53,934 nt of DNA from contig HF990382.1 in NCBI GenBank assembly GCA_000432775.1, positions 1-53,934 of the forward strand, in the 5' to 3' direction. The stretch's first letter is position 1, and every line of letters begins with the position of its first letter. The notes under the pieces are model-generated. The model had not been told where the DNA came from. It did no database searches and saw only the letters and a program-made list of their open reading frames with translations. This document shows, in pieces, positions 1 to 6,664 of the stretch. The DNA is from Alistipes sp. CAG:831 (GTDB taxonomy: Bacteria; Bacteroidota; Bacteroidia; Bacteroidales; UBA932). Both the position numbers and the translations under genes were made by a program.

Positions 1-2
1 CA

Positions 3-281
3 TGCAGCGTGTGCAAGCAGATGGAGGCAACGGTACTCTCCTCTGCGGCAGTAATGGAGAAACTTTCTGCAGACTTCGTGATCGCAAATCTGTATGTGGA
101 TGATAAAACAGAAGATCCTGAGTTCCGCACTCTCGGACGCCGCTACCGCGACTTCGAGATGAAGCAGTTCGCCTCGGCGTCCCAGCCGCTTTACGCAGTG
201 GTGGATTCTGAAGGCAAAACACTCTCAGGCCCCATCGGAAGCTGCTCCGAAGAAGAGTTTATGGCGTTTCTGAATTTTTAA
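3..281 (+). CDS. Thiol:disulfide interchange protein (DsbD-like), C-terminal thioredoxin domain, 5' partial
   Basis: The reading frame is open from the left window edge to the stop at 279-281, so only the last 92 residues are visible. It opens with a CSVCK motif (3-17), a CxxC redox pair followed by KQME. This is how the C-terminal thioredoxin domain of DsbD-type proteins begins after the membrane region (CVxCKxxE). The remainder, with a strand ending FVIANLYVDD and a later PLYAVVD strand, fits a thioredoxin fold. DsbD passes electrons from cytosolic thioredoxin to envelope substrates. The membrane part lies outside the window, so a stand-alone secreted thioredoxin cannot be excluded. Confidence 0.75.
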   Translation, partial: CSVCKQMEATVLSSAAVMEKLSADFVIANLYVDDKTEDPEFRTLGRRYRDFEMKQFASASQPLYAVVDSEGKTLSGPIGSCSEEEFMAFLNF

Positions 282-306
282 GAGGCCCTTAGTGTTACGG
301 TTTCTG

Positions 307-889
307 CTACCATCCCGACCGGAGAACGGTCTCCCAGTTGACCAGTCCCCACCAGGCGTTGATGTAGTCTGCACGGCGGTTGCGGTAGTCGATGTAGTAG
401 GCGTGTTCCCATACGTCCACAGTCAGCAGGGGACGCAGGCCGCAGGCCCTTGCGCATCGGATTGCCGGCGTTCGGCTCTTCTGTGATGAGCAGTTTCCCG
501 TCCCCGTCCATAGCCAGCCATGTCCATCCCGAGCCGAAAAGGGATACGGCAGTCTGGGTGAACTGTGCCTTGAAGCTGTCGAGGCTTCCGAAGTCCTTTT
601 CGATAGCCTTCAGCAGTTCCTGAGGCATCTCCCCTTGCTCCGGGGTAAGTCCGTTGAAAAAGAATGTGTGGTTCCAGGTCTGTGCGGCGTTGTTCAGGAT
701 ACCGCCGTCGGCTTTCATGACTATTTCCTCTAAAGGAGAGTCCTCGAAGGGTGTCCCCTGAATCAGTCTGTTGAGGTTGTCTATGTAGGTCTGGAGGTGC
801 TTCCCGTAGTGGTATTCCAAGGTCTCGCGGCTCATGGCCGGCTCCAGTGCCTCAAGTGCGTAGGGCAGTTCCGGTAGTAGATGTTTCAT
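307..889 (-). pseudogene. sodB: Fe/Mn superoxide dismutase, frameshifted by a 7-bp tandem duplication
   Basis: The first ~150 residues are a clear Fe/Mn superoxide dismutase. YHYGKH carries the first metal His (residue 27), WNHTFFFNGL the second, then FGSGWTWL. After NAGNPMRKGLRP the frame is lost at two adjacent copies of CGCAGGC (434-447, plus strand). As read, the protein continues in a wrong frame to 278 and loses the DVWEH motif that supplies the last two metal ligands. Removing one 7-bp copy restores a 191-residue enzyme, the normal family length, through DVWEHAYYIDYR to a stop at 307-309. The lesion is therefore one recent event. It is a pseudogene, a reversible slip-strand variant, or an assembly error. 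Confidence 0.85.
434..447. repeat. 7-bp direct tandem duplication inside sodB
   Basis: CGCAGGC occurs twice back to back (434-440 and 441-447). Deleting either copy restores the superoxide dismutase reading frame. Confidence 0.9.
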
Positions 890-1286
890 AATGCTTGGGA
901 GTTAAGTGAATAAATAATGTCCCAATATAGCGAAATTTGTCCAGATTACCAAGAAAATCATCAGTTTATGCCGGTTTTGCCCATGCGTCCCGGAGATATC
1001 AGCCTTCGGTGCCCAGTGCTGCCTCGCCAATCTCACGTTGCTTTTTAGTTACGATGTATGTCTTTGGCTATCATATATTTGCCAGAACGACAGGTTTCTA
1101 TGTGGCCGCATTTTCGTTGAATATGCCGCGTTTTCCGCTCATGTAGAATTGTGGAATATCACTAATAACTTGATTTCCTGCGCATTCTGTTGTAACTAAA
1201 AGGCATCGTGGGGCAAGACCATGCTTGGTTTACGAGGCTGGCAATGATTCTTTGGCAGATAGTGGTGCGGTAGGTATGTCTGACTG
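890..1286. other. Intergenic region with no recognisable gene
   Basis: 397 bp lie between the superoxide dismutase start and the EamA stop. Short open frames exist on both strands but none resembles a family or has a convincing start. A minus-strand stretch near 1050-1145 shows broken coding-like segments (a 14-codon ORF beginning MSGKRGIFNEN, then a TKKQREIGEAALG segment in another frame). It could be a decayed gene, which I could not identify. Confidence 0.4.
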
Positions 1287-2219
1287 TCACGATTGTTCCC
1301 GCTCCATCTGGACGCGGCTCTTGCTGGCTGTGACCAGCCATACTCCCGTGAAGATGAGCAGGACGGCGAGGACTTTCAGGTAGCTGAAAGTGTCCAGGCC
1401 GAGGAAGATGGAGGCTGTGACGGAAACGATGGGCTGTATGTAGTTGTACATGCCGGCGACGGTAGGCCGCAGGTTTTTCTGTCCGACTACAACCAGTACG
1501 TAGCAGAGGAAGGTTGCGAGGACCACGACGTAGAGGATGCCTCCGATATTGCCCCATGTCAGTGCAGCCCAGTCCGTAGCGATGATGTCATGGTAGGAGA
1601 AGGGCAGCAGACAGATGAATGCGTATGTGAACATCCACTTCATGATGGTGAAGATGGAATATTTGCTTACAAAATTCTTGAAAAGTACGAGGTAGGAGGC
1701 GTAGCTGAGCTGGGCGAAGAGTATCAGCAGGTCTCCGCCGACATTGGTGGTGCTTCCGGACGCTGCCGCTGCTGCATGGCTTCCGCCGAGGATGAGCAGC
1801 AGTGCGCCGCCGGCTCCGAAGGCGATGCCGCCGACCTTCTTGCCGGTGATGGGCTCCTTGAGGAAGAATGCTGCCAGAATCATTGCCCACAGCGGCATGC
1901 TGGTGGCTATGATGGAGGCGTCGGCGGGGGAGGTGAGGCTCACTCCGAATACGTAGAGGCCCTGATTGAATACTATTGCCAGCAGAGAGGCACCGAACAG
2001 TCTCATCATGTCTTTCGGCTCTACCTTCTCTGGCTTCCGGAAGAGGGATGCCACCCAGAACAGCACCATAGCCCCGAAAACCCTGAGATCCGTGAGTACC
2101 AGAGGAGTAATGATGCTGCCCGCCATTACTATCTTCGCTATCGGGGCCATCAGTCCCCAGATGCAGTTGGCCGCGAGCATCGCGCCGTGGCCTTTCCAGC
2201 TTATTTTCTCCATAGCCAT
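1287..2219 (-). CDS. EamA/DMT-superfamily inner membrane transporter
   Basis: About 310 residues with roughly ten hydrophobic segments arranged as two EamA repeats. The first repeat starts MLAANCIWGLMAPIAK and the second includes LLILFAQLSYASYLVLFK; RPTVAGMYNYIQPIVSV is typical of the second repeat's end. Family members export metabolites or amino acids; the substrate cannot be told. The frame runs upstream to a TTG at 2231. I prefer ATG 2219 (next ATG 2213, beginning MEKISWK), because a TAnnTTTG element ends at 2240 and leaves a short leader. Just upstream lies a deleted relic of a paralogue (2353-2444) that keeps the same MEKISWK start. Confidence 0.85.
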   Translation of the reverse strand: MAMEKISWKGHGAMLAANCIWGLMAPIAKIVMAGSIITPLVLTDLRVFGAMVLFWVASLFRKPEKVEPKDMMRLFGASLLAIVFNQGLYVFGVSLTSPADASIIATSMPLWAMILAAFFLKEPITGKKVGGIAFGAGGALLLILGGSHAAAAASGSTTNVGGDLLILFAQLSYASYLVLFKNFVSKYSIFTIMKWMFTYAFICLLPFSYHDIIATDWAALTWGNIGGILYVVVLATFLCYVLVVVGQKNLRPTVAGMYNYIQPIVSVTASIFLGLDTFSYLKVLAVLLIFTGVWLVTASKSRVQMEREQS

Positions 2220-2239
2220 TTGTGTAAGCAAAGCGGCCG

Positions 2240-2247
2240 CAAAAGTA
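2240..2247 (-). promoter_or_regulatory. Bacteroidota -7 promoter element for the EamA gene
   Basis: The minus strand reads TACTTTTG, matching TAnnTTTG, about 20 bp before the EamA start. No TTTG is present at the usual 19-21 bp spacing upstream. Confidence 0.5.
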
Positions 2248-2283
2248 ATTCAATTTTATGTGACTGACCACACCCCGTCTCAA

Positions 2284-2330
2284 ATTATTCAATCTGAATT
2301 ATGCAAATCAAATAATCCGAATTGAATAAT
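2284..2330. repeat. 19-bp imperfect inverted repeat upstream of EamA
   Basis: The arms at 2284-2302 and 2312-2330 are reverse complements at 16 of 19 positions. The outer 10 bp (ATTATTCAAT / ATTGAATAAT) are perfect, around a 9-nt loop. The element lies between the EamA promoter and the EamA relic. It may be an operator or the footprint of a lost insertion. Confidence 0.6.
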
Positions 2331-2352
2331 CGCGGATAACAGGCACCTTGCT

Positions 2353-2444
2353 TCCGCACCGAAGGCTGTCCCGTCGACCTTCTTCCCGGTGACAGGTTCC
2401 TTGTGAAATATTGCCGCGAGCATTTTCCAGCTTATTTTCTCCAT
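2353..2444 (-). pseudogene. Deleted relic of an EamA transporter paralogue
   Basis: The minus strand encodes MEKISWK, identical to the N-terminus of the intact neighbour, followed directly by MLAAIFHKEPVTGKKVDGTAFGAEA. The latter matches the neighbour's internal segment around ILAAFFLKEPITGKKVGGIAFGAGG. About 110 codons between are missing. The junction falls at MLAA, a string present near both breakpoints in the intact gene (AMLAANC and MILAAFF), so the deletion probably used short homology. Nothing recognisable follows GAEA. This is what remains of a second, tandem transporter copy. Confidence 0.75.
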
Positions 2445-2483
2445 ATTTCTCAGTAAAATCGGCCGCATATGTACACTTTTTTC

Positions 2484-2491
2484 TAATTTTG
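2484..2491 (+). promoter_or_regulatory. -7 element for the gene at 2529
   Basis: TAATTTTG matches TAnnTTTG, 37 bp before the ATG. A TTTG -33 element was not found at the standard spacing. Confidence 0.45.
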
Positions 2492-2528
2492 TCAAACGGA
2501 AACAATGTTATGAACTATTCTATGATCT

Positions 2529-3104
2529 ATGAAAACACACTTCGCCTGGCATGCGGCCTTGCGTGCCGCTATCGTTGTTATTATATTGCAGTTGTTGCCA
2601 TTTACGGCTATGGGGCATCAAGCCGAAGACCCGGTACCCGAGAGGGAAAGGACACGCGGTGACTTTACGGCCAATATTAGTCTGGCTTTTCCGGTCTTCA
2701 GCAGCGGGCCTGAGACTTATGGCTATGAGACGGTGGGTTTGGGCTACACTTTTCTGAACAACAATCTGGAGGCGGGCATCAACCTCGGTGGCCTGGTCAC
2801 CAAAGGTACGCTCTACACCCATTCCAAGATGAAGGGCATGATGATGGGGACTGCCTATCTGTCCCTGCTTTTCGGCAATCAGACAGGCAAGCTCACCATC
2901 TGTCCTACGATAGAGGCCGGTGTGGGCCACGGCACCGTCCATCAGGTCCCTGAGTCTACCAGAGCCGTGTTCGGTGTCGGCACGACGCTGCTCTACCGTC
3001 CCTTGAAGTGGTTCCATACGGGTATAGACCTCAAATACGTATTTCTTTCCAACAGTGATAACCGCTGGCTGATGCTGGGCTTCAAGTTTGGCGTGGACTT
3101 TTAG
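2529..3104 (+). CDS. Small outer membrane beta-barrel-like protein, function unknown
   Basis: 191 residues. An N-terminal signal peptide (AAIVVIILQLLPFTAMG, about residues 11-28) is followed by alternating strands such as TANISLAFPVF, YETVGLGYTF, AGINLGG and TAYLSLLFG, ending in GFKFGVDF. A terminal aromatic residue and amphipathic strands are typical of a small outer membrane barrel. No motif assigns a function. It is the only gene between its promoter and the aspS promoter, so it looks monocistronic. Confidence 0.65.
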   Translation: MKTHFAWHAALRAAIVVIILQLLPFTAMGHQAEDPVPERERTRGDFTANISLAFPVFSSGPETYGYETVGLGYTFLNNNLEAGINLGGLVTKGTLYTHSKMKGMMMGTAYLSLLFGNQTGKLTICPTIEAGVGHGTVHQVPESTRAVFGVGTTLLYRPLKWFHTGIDLKYVFLSNSDNRWLMLGFKFGVDF

Positions 3105-3137
3105 GCGTCCGGCAGGATAAATGAATGTATTTTTTCC

Positions 3138-3145
3138 TACTTTTG
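3138..3145 (+). promoter_or_regulatory. -7 element for aspS
   Basis: TACTTTTG lies 23 bp before ATG 3169. It falls inside the 5' extension of the open frame (from ATG 3121), which shows that the extension is not translated. Confidence 0.55.
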
Positions 3146-3168
3146 CACCTGCAAATTATCGACAAGTT

Positions 3169-4938
3169 ATGTACAGGACACACACATGCGGCGAGCTTCG
3201 CCTTGAGAATGCCGGACAGAAGGTTACTCTGGCCGGATGGGTCCAGAGAGTAAGGAAGATGGGCGGCATGAGCTTCATCGACCTGAGGGACCGCTACGGT
3301 ATCACACAGGTAGTAATCGACGAATCGGACTCCAAGGAACTCAACGGGCAGGTGGAGAAGCTGGGCCGTGAATACGTAATACAGATCACAGGTACGGTTC
3401 TGGAACGTCAGAGCAAGAATTCCAGGATGGAGACAGGCGACATAGAGGTGCGTCTGGAGTCTCTCAACGTGCTCAATCCGGCCGTGACCCCTCCTTTTAC
3501 CATCGAGGACGAGTCCAACGGCGGAGATGACCTCCGTATGAAGTACCGTTACCTCGACCTGCGCCGCAACCCGCTGAAGAATAATCTCATGCTGCGTCAC
3601 CGGATGGCTCACGAGGTGCGCAACTACCTTGACAGCAAGGGCTTCATGGAGATAGAGACTCCTTATCTGATCAAGTCTACTCCCGAGGGAGCCCGCGACT
3701 TCGTGGTGCCTTCGCGCATGAATCCCGGTCAGTTCTACGCCCTGCCCCAGAGCCCCCAGCAGCAGAAGCAGCTGCTCATGGTGGCCGGCTACGACCGCTA
3801 TTTCCAGATAGTCCGTTGCTTCCGGGACGAGGACCTGAGGGCCGACCGCCAGCCGGAATTTACCCAGATAGACTGTGAGATGTCCTTCGTGGAGCGCGAC
3901 GATGTGCTGGAAACTTTCGAGGGCATGATCAAGACTCTCTTCCACAATGTTCTCGGCAAGGATTTTACGGAGCCTTTCTACCGGATGCCCTATTCCGAGG
4001 CCATGGACTCCTACGGCTCCGACAAGCCCGATATCCGCTTCGGCATGAAGCTGCACGAGATCACCTCGCTGGCTCATGGCCACAACTTCCCCGTCTTCGA
4101 CTCGGCCGAGTATGTGGGAGGTATCGCAGTGCCCGGATGCGCAGGCTACTCCCGCAAGCAGACCGACGAGCTGACCGAGTGGGTAAAGCGTCCCCAGATA
4201 GGCGCGAAAGGCCTGGTCTATATCAAGTGCAATGAGGACGGCACTTTCAAGTCCTCTGCCGACAAGTTCCTGACTCCCGATGACCTGGCCGCAATAACCG
4301 CAGCCGTTGAGGCTCAGAAGGGCGACCTGATCCTGATTCTCGCCGGAGCACGGAACAAGATGCGCACGGCCCTCGGCTCCCTGCGTATCGAGATGGGTAA
4401 CCGTCTGGGCCTGCGCGACCCGAAGGTGTTCGCTCCCCTGTGGGTGGTGGACTTCCCCCTGCTGGAGTGGGACGAGGAGACCTCCCGTTTCTACGCCATG
4501 CACCATCCCTTCACCGCTCCCAAGCCCGAGCATTTAGAGTGGTTCTACAGCGACCGCAAGGAAGATCTGGAGCGCGTCTGCGCCAATGCCTACGACTTCG
4601 TGCTCAACGGTACCGAGGTGGGCGGCGGCTCCATCCGTATCCACGATTCCAAGATCCAGGAGCGTATGTTCGAGGTCCTCGGTTTCAGCCATGAGGATGC
4701 GGACTACCGCTTCGGTTTCCTGATCAACGCCTTCAAGTACGGAGCGCCCCCTCACGGAGGCATCGCATTTGGCTTCGACCGCTTCTGCGCCCTCTTCGGC
4801 GGGCAGGAGAGCATCAGGGACTTCATCGCATTCCCCAAGAACAATCAGGGCCGCGACATGATGCTCGACGCTCCTTCGCGCATCGACCAGGTGCAGATGG
4901 ACGAGCTTTTCCTGCAGAGCACATTCAAAAATCAATAA
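3169..4938 (+). CDS. aspS: Aspartyl-tRNA synthetase
   Basis: Charges tRNA-Asp with aspartate in the cytosol. The start MYRTHTCGELR is the canonical AspRS N-terminus and gives 589 residues, the usual bacterial length. An N-terminal OB-fold anticodon domain (KVTLAGWVQRVRKMGG, FIDLRDRYG) is followed by the class II catalytic core: motif 2 around RCFRDEDLRADRQPEF, the bacterial GAD insertion domain, and motif 3 in GGIAFGFDRFC near the C-terminus. A YqeY-type gene follows after 3 bp, probably on the same transcript. An upstream ATG at 3121 is in frame but lies before the -7 element. Confidence 0.97.
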   Translation: MYRTHTCGELRLENAGQKVTLAGWVQRVRKMGGMSFIDLRDRYGITQVVIDESDSKELNGQVEKLGREYVIQITGTVLERQSKNSRMETGDIEVRLESLNVLNPAVTPPFTIEDESNGGDDLRMKYRYLDLRRNPLKNNLMLRHRMAHEVRNYLDSKGFMEIETPYLIKSTPEGARDFVVPSRMNPGQFYALPQSPQQQKQLLMVAGYDRYFQIVRCFRDEDLRADRQPEFTQIDCEMSFVERDDVLETFEGMIKTLFHNVLGKDFTEPFYRMPYSEAMDSYGSDKPDIRFGMKLHEITSLAHGHNFPVFDSAEYVGGIAVPGCAGYSRKQTDELTEWVKRPQIGAKGLVYIKCNEDGTFKSSADKFLTPDDLAAITAAVEAQKGDLILILAGARNKMRTALGSLRIEMGNRLGLRDPKVFAPLWVVDFPLLEWDEETSRFYAMHHPFTAPKPEHLEWFYSDRKEDLERVCANAYDFVLNGTEVGGGSIRIHDSKIQERMFEVLGFSHEDADYRFGFLINAFKYGAPPHGGIAFGFDRFCALFGGQESIRDFIAFPKNNQGRDMMLDAPSRIDQVQMDELFLQSTFKNQ

Positions 4939-4941
4939 GTT

Positions 4942-5397
4942 ATGTCACTAGAACAGCAGATACAGTCCGATATCAAGGCGGCAATGGTCGCCAAGGACAA
5001 GGTGGCTCTCGCAGCCACACGTGCGGTCAAGGCCGCGATTCTTCTGGCCAAGACCTCTGAAGGAGGTGCCAAGGACAGCCTCGAGGATGCCGAGGTGGTC
5101 AAGATAGTGCAGAAATTAGTGAAGCAGCGGAAGGAGAGTGCGGAGATCTATTCCCAGCAGGCCCGTCAGGACCTTGCGGACAATGAGCTGGCCGAGGCCG
5201 CCGCGATGGAGAAATATCTCCCGGCAGCCCTCTCCGAGGCTCAGGTCGAGGAAGCGGTCAAGGCTATTATCGTTGAGACCGGAGCCTCATCCATGGCCGA
5301 CATGGGCAAGGTGATGGGCGTTGCCACCAAGAAGCTTGCCGGTCAGGCCGACGGCCGCCTTATCTCTGCTATCGTCAGGAAGCTGCTCGCGCAGTAA
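4942..5397 (+). CDS. GatB/YqeY domain protein
   Basis: 151 residues of a stand-alone YqeY protein. LEQQIQSDIKAAMVAKDK begins the domain, VKIVQKLVKQRKESAEIY is the conserved helix, and MGKVMGVATKKLAGQADGR is the C-terminal signature. The domain resembles the tail of GatB, which helps the amidotransferase bind misacylated tRNA. The role of the free protein is not established. It begins 3 bp after aspS, so it is co-transcribed with a tRNA synthetase, and a strong terminator follows. Confidence 0.9.
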   Translation: MSLEQQIQSDIKAAMVAKDKVALAATRAVKAAILLAKTSEGGAKDSLEDAEVVKIVQKLVKQRKESAEIYSQQARQDLADNELAEAAAMEKYLPAALSEAQVEEAVKAIIVETGASSMADMGKVMGVATKKLAGQADGRLISAIVRKLLAQ

Positions 5398-5418
5398 ATT
5401 ATAGTAGATATTAAAATG

Positions 5419-5449
5419 ACGACCGGTCTCCGTTTCAGAGGCCGGTCGT
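5419..5449. terminator. Bidirectional intrinsic terminator
   Basis: A 12-bp stem with one mismatch (ACGACCGGTCTC / GAGGCCGGTCGT) around a 7-nt loop, flanked by A-rich and T-rich tracts. It separates the converging yqeY and SDR genes. Confidence 0.8.
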
Positions 5450-5473
5450 TTTATGTGATGAGGTTACAATCGG

Positions 5474-6235
5474 TCAGAGCTTCTTGTAGGTGATGGTGCC
5501 GGTGGCCTGGTTGGTGGGCATTACGAGAACCTCCGCAATCTGCATGTACTCGGGTGCGCTGGCGGCGAACCATGCCACTTCGGCGATGTCGGCTCCGGTC
5601 AGAGGGCGGATACCTTTATATACATTGTCGGCCTTGGCCTTGTCGCCGCGGAAGCGGACAACGGAGAAGTTGGTCTCCACGAGGCCGGGCTTGATGTTGG
5701 TGACTCTCAGAGGTGTGTCCACAAGGTCGATGCGCAGGCCGTCGGAGAGGGCCTTCACTGCTGCCTTGGTTGCGCAGTACACGCTGCCGCCGGGATAGGC
5801 CGCGTCACCGGCGATGGAGCCTATGTTGATGATGTGGCCGCGTCCGCGCTCCACCATGCCGGGAACCACAAGGCGGGTCATGGAGAGGAGGCCGCGGATG
5901 TTGGTGTCTATCATGATGTCCCACTCGTCGAGATTACCTTCATGCTCTTTGTCCACGCCGAATACGAGGCCGGCGTTGTTGATGAGCACGTCGATGTTCT
6001 TCCATTTGCCATCCAAAGTGCCGAGAGCAGCTATTATCTCATCGCGGTGACGCACGTCAAAGGGCAACACGAGTGCATCGGCCCCGCATTGGGCAAGTTC
6101 GGCCTTCAGTGCCTCTCCCTTTTCGGGTTTGCGGCAGTTGATGATGATGTCATACCCGCCTGCGGCGAACTTTCTGGCGCAGGCCTCGCCGATACCGCTC
6201 GTGGCACCGGTGATAAGTGCGATTTTTCTTTCCAT
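5474..6235 (-). CDS. Short-chain dehydrogenase/reductase, YdfG-like
   Basis: 253-residue classical SDR oxidoreductase. The NAD(P)-binding motif TGATSGIG lies near residues 9-16, NNAG near residue 90, and the catalytic Ser-Tyr-Lys set is spread over INIGSIAG and YCATKAA. The C-terminal EVAWFAASAPEYMQIAEVLVMPTNQA region is typical of YdfG-type enzymes, which oxidise serine and 3-hydroxy acids or reduce malonic semialdehyde with NADP. The substrate is an inference from that resemblance. The start MERKIALITG is well placed. A gene relic lies immediately upstream, so the promoter may be inherited from that relic. Confidence 0.9.
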   Translation of the reverse strand: MERKIALITGATSGIGEACARKFAAGGYDIIINCRKPEKGEALKAELAQCGADALVLPFDVRHRDEIIAALGTLDGKWKNIDVLINNAGLVFGVDKEHEGNLDEWDIMIDTNIRGLLSMTRLVVPGMVERGRGHIINIGSIAGDAAYPGGSVYCATKAAVKALSDGLRIDLVDTPLRVTNIKPGLVETNFSVVRFRGDKAKADNVYKGIRPLTGADIAEVAWFAASAPEYMQIAEVLVMPTNQATGTITYKKL

Positions 6236-6242
6236 ATTGTCT

Positions 6243-6409
6243 TTATTGTCTGTTGTTGATTATTGTCCAATATCCTCCTTTGTCAGAGCCTGTACGGCTG
6301 ATCAGTCCAATCTGTCTTAGTCTTGCGAGGTCCCGCTGCGCGCTTCCTTTACCTCGAAGTCCTCCCATTCGATGTCCTTTAACCGTCGTATCAGTTCTTC
6401 CTTGGTCAT
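6243..6409 (-). pseudogene. Relic of an AlbA_2 (Schlafen-type) ATP-binding protein
   Basis: The minus strand starts MTKEELIRRLKDIEWEDFEVKEA, the stereotyped N-terminus of Bacteroidota ATP-binding proteins with an AlbA_2 putative DNA-binding domain. Near 6341 the frame shifts. The sequence resumes as QRDLARLRQIGLISRTGSDKGGYW and stops after IINNRQ at 6243; this is the C-terminal winged-helix end of the same family. The several hundred codons in between are gone. Both ends are well preserved, so the internal deletion is probably recent. Confidence 0.75.
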
Positions 6410-6596
6410 GATGCGAATTTACGCAAAAATCCCTGATTTCATACAGGCACTGTACGGAAAACGGCTACTTGAGGGGGCTATCATCAGGATATTGTTGCTG
6501 TTGTCTTTCCATGTCATGGGGAAACTCCTTCGGAAGGAGTAGGACTTTCAGGAGGCTGTTGCGTAAAATGGTGTAATCCATGCGCATTTCATATTC
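6410..6596. other. Intergenic stretch upstream of the phosphate operon
   Basis: No recognisable gene. A 38-codon minus-strand ORF (6465-6581, starting MDYTILRNSLLKVLLLPKEF) has no family resemblance and no promoter. A 17-bp near-palindrome (ACTCCTTCGGAAGGAGT, 6525-6541) lies within it. Confidence 0.35.
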
Positions 6597-6643
6597 TTGT
6601 TACAATTTTGTAATAGTTTTGTAACATAGCAGCCATACTTTTG
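6597..6643 (+). promoter_or_regulatory. Pho-box-like triple repeat and -7 element of the phosphate transporter operon
   Basis: Three direct 7-mers, TTGTTAC (6597-6603), TTGTAAT (6608-6614) and TTGTAAC (6619-6625), are separated by 4-bp AT-rich spacers, giving exact 11-bp phasing. The last copy ends 10 bp before the -7 element TACTTTTG (6636-6643). No TTTG -33 element sits at 19-21 bp, as expected for an activator-dependent promoter. The layout copies the E. coli PhoB box. Confidence 0.65.
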
Positions 6644-6664
6644 CAACCGAAAATATACACAGTT

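Noticed and set aside
937..1146. 69-codon plus-strand ORF between the superoxide dismutase and EamA genes
   Set aside because: No promoter, no family resemblance, unusual composition; no better than chance.
1162..1557. 131-codon minus-strand ORF overlapping the EamA 3' end
   Set aside because: Out of frame with the clear transporter coding sequence and without domain features.
3082..4533. 483-codon open frame antisense to aspS
   Set aside because: Mirror of codon bias in a real gene; low-complexity Leu/Val/His-rich translation, no family features.
6525..6541. 17-bp near-palindrome ACTCCTTCGGAAGGAGT, also present on the other strand at ~46605-46622
   Set aside because: The second copy lies inside the DUF2284 coding sequence, where it encodes conserved-looking residues (ITPSEGV). 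A 17-bp match in 54 kb is not rare enough, especially for a palindrome.
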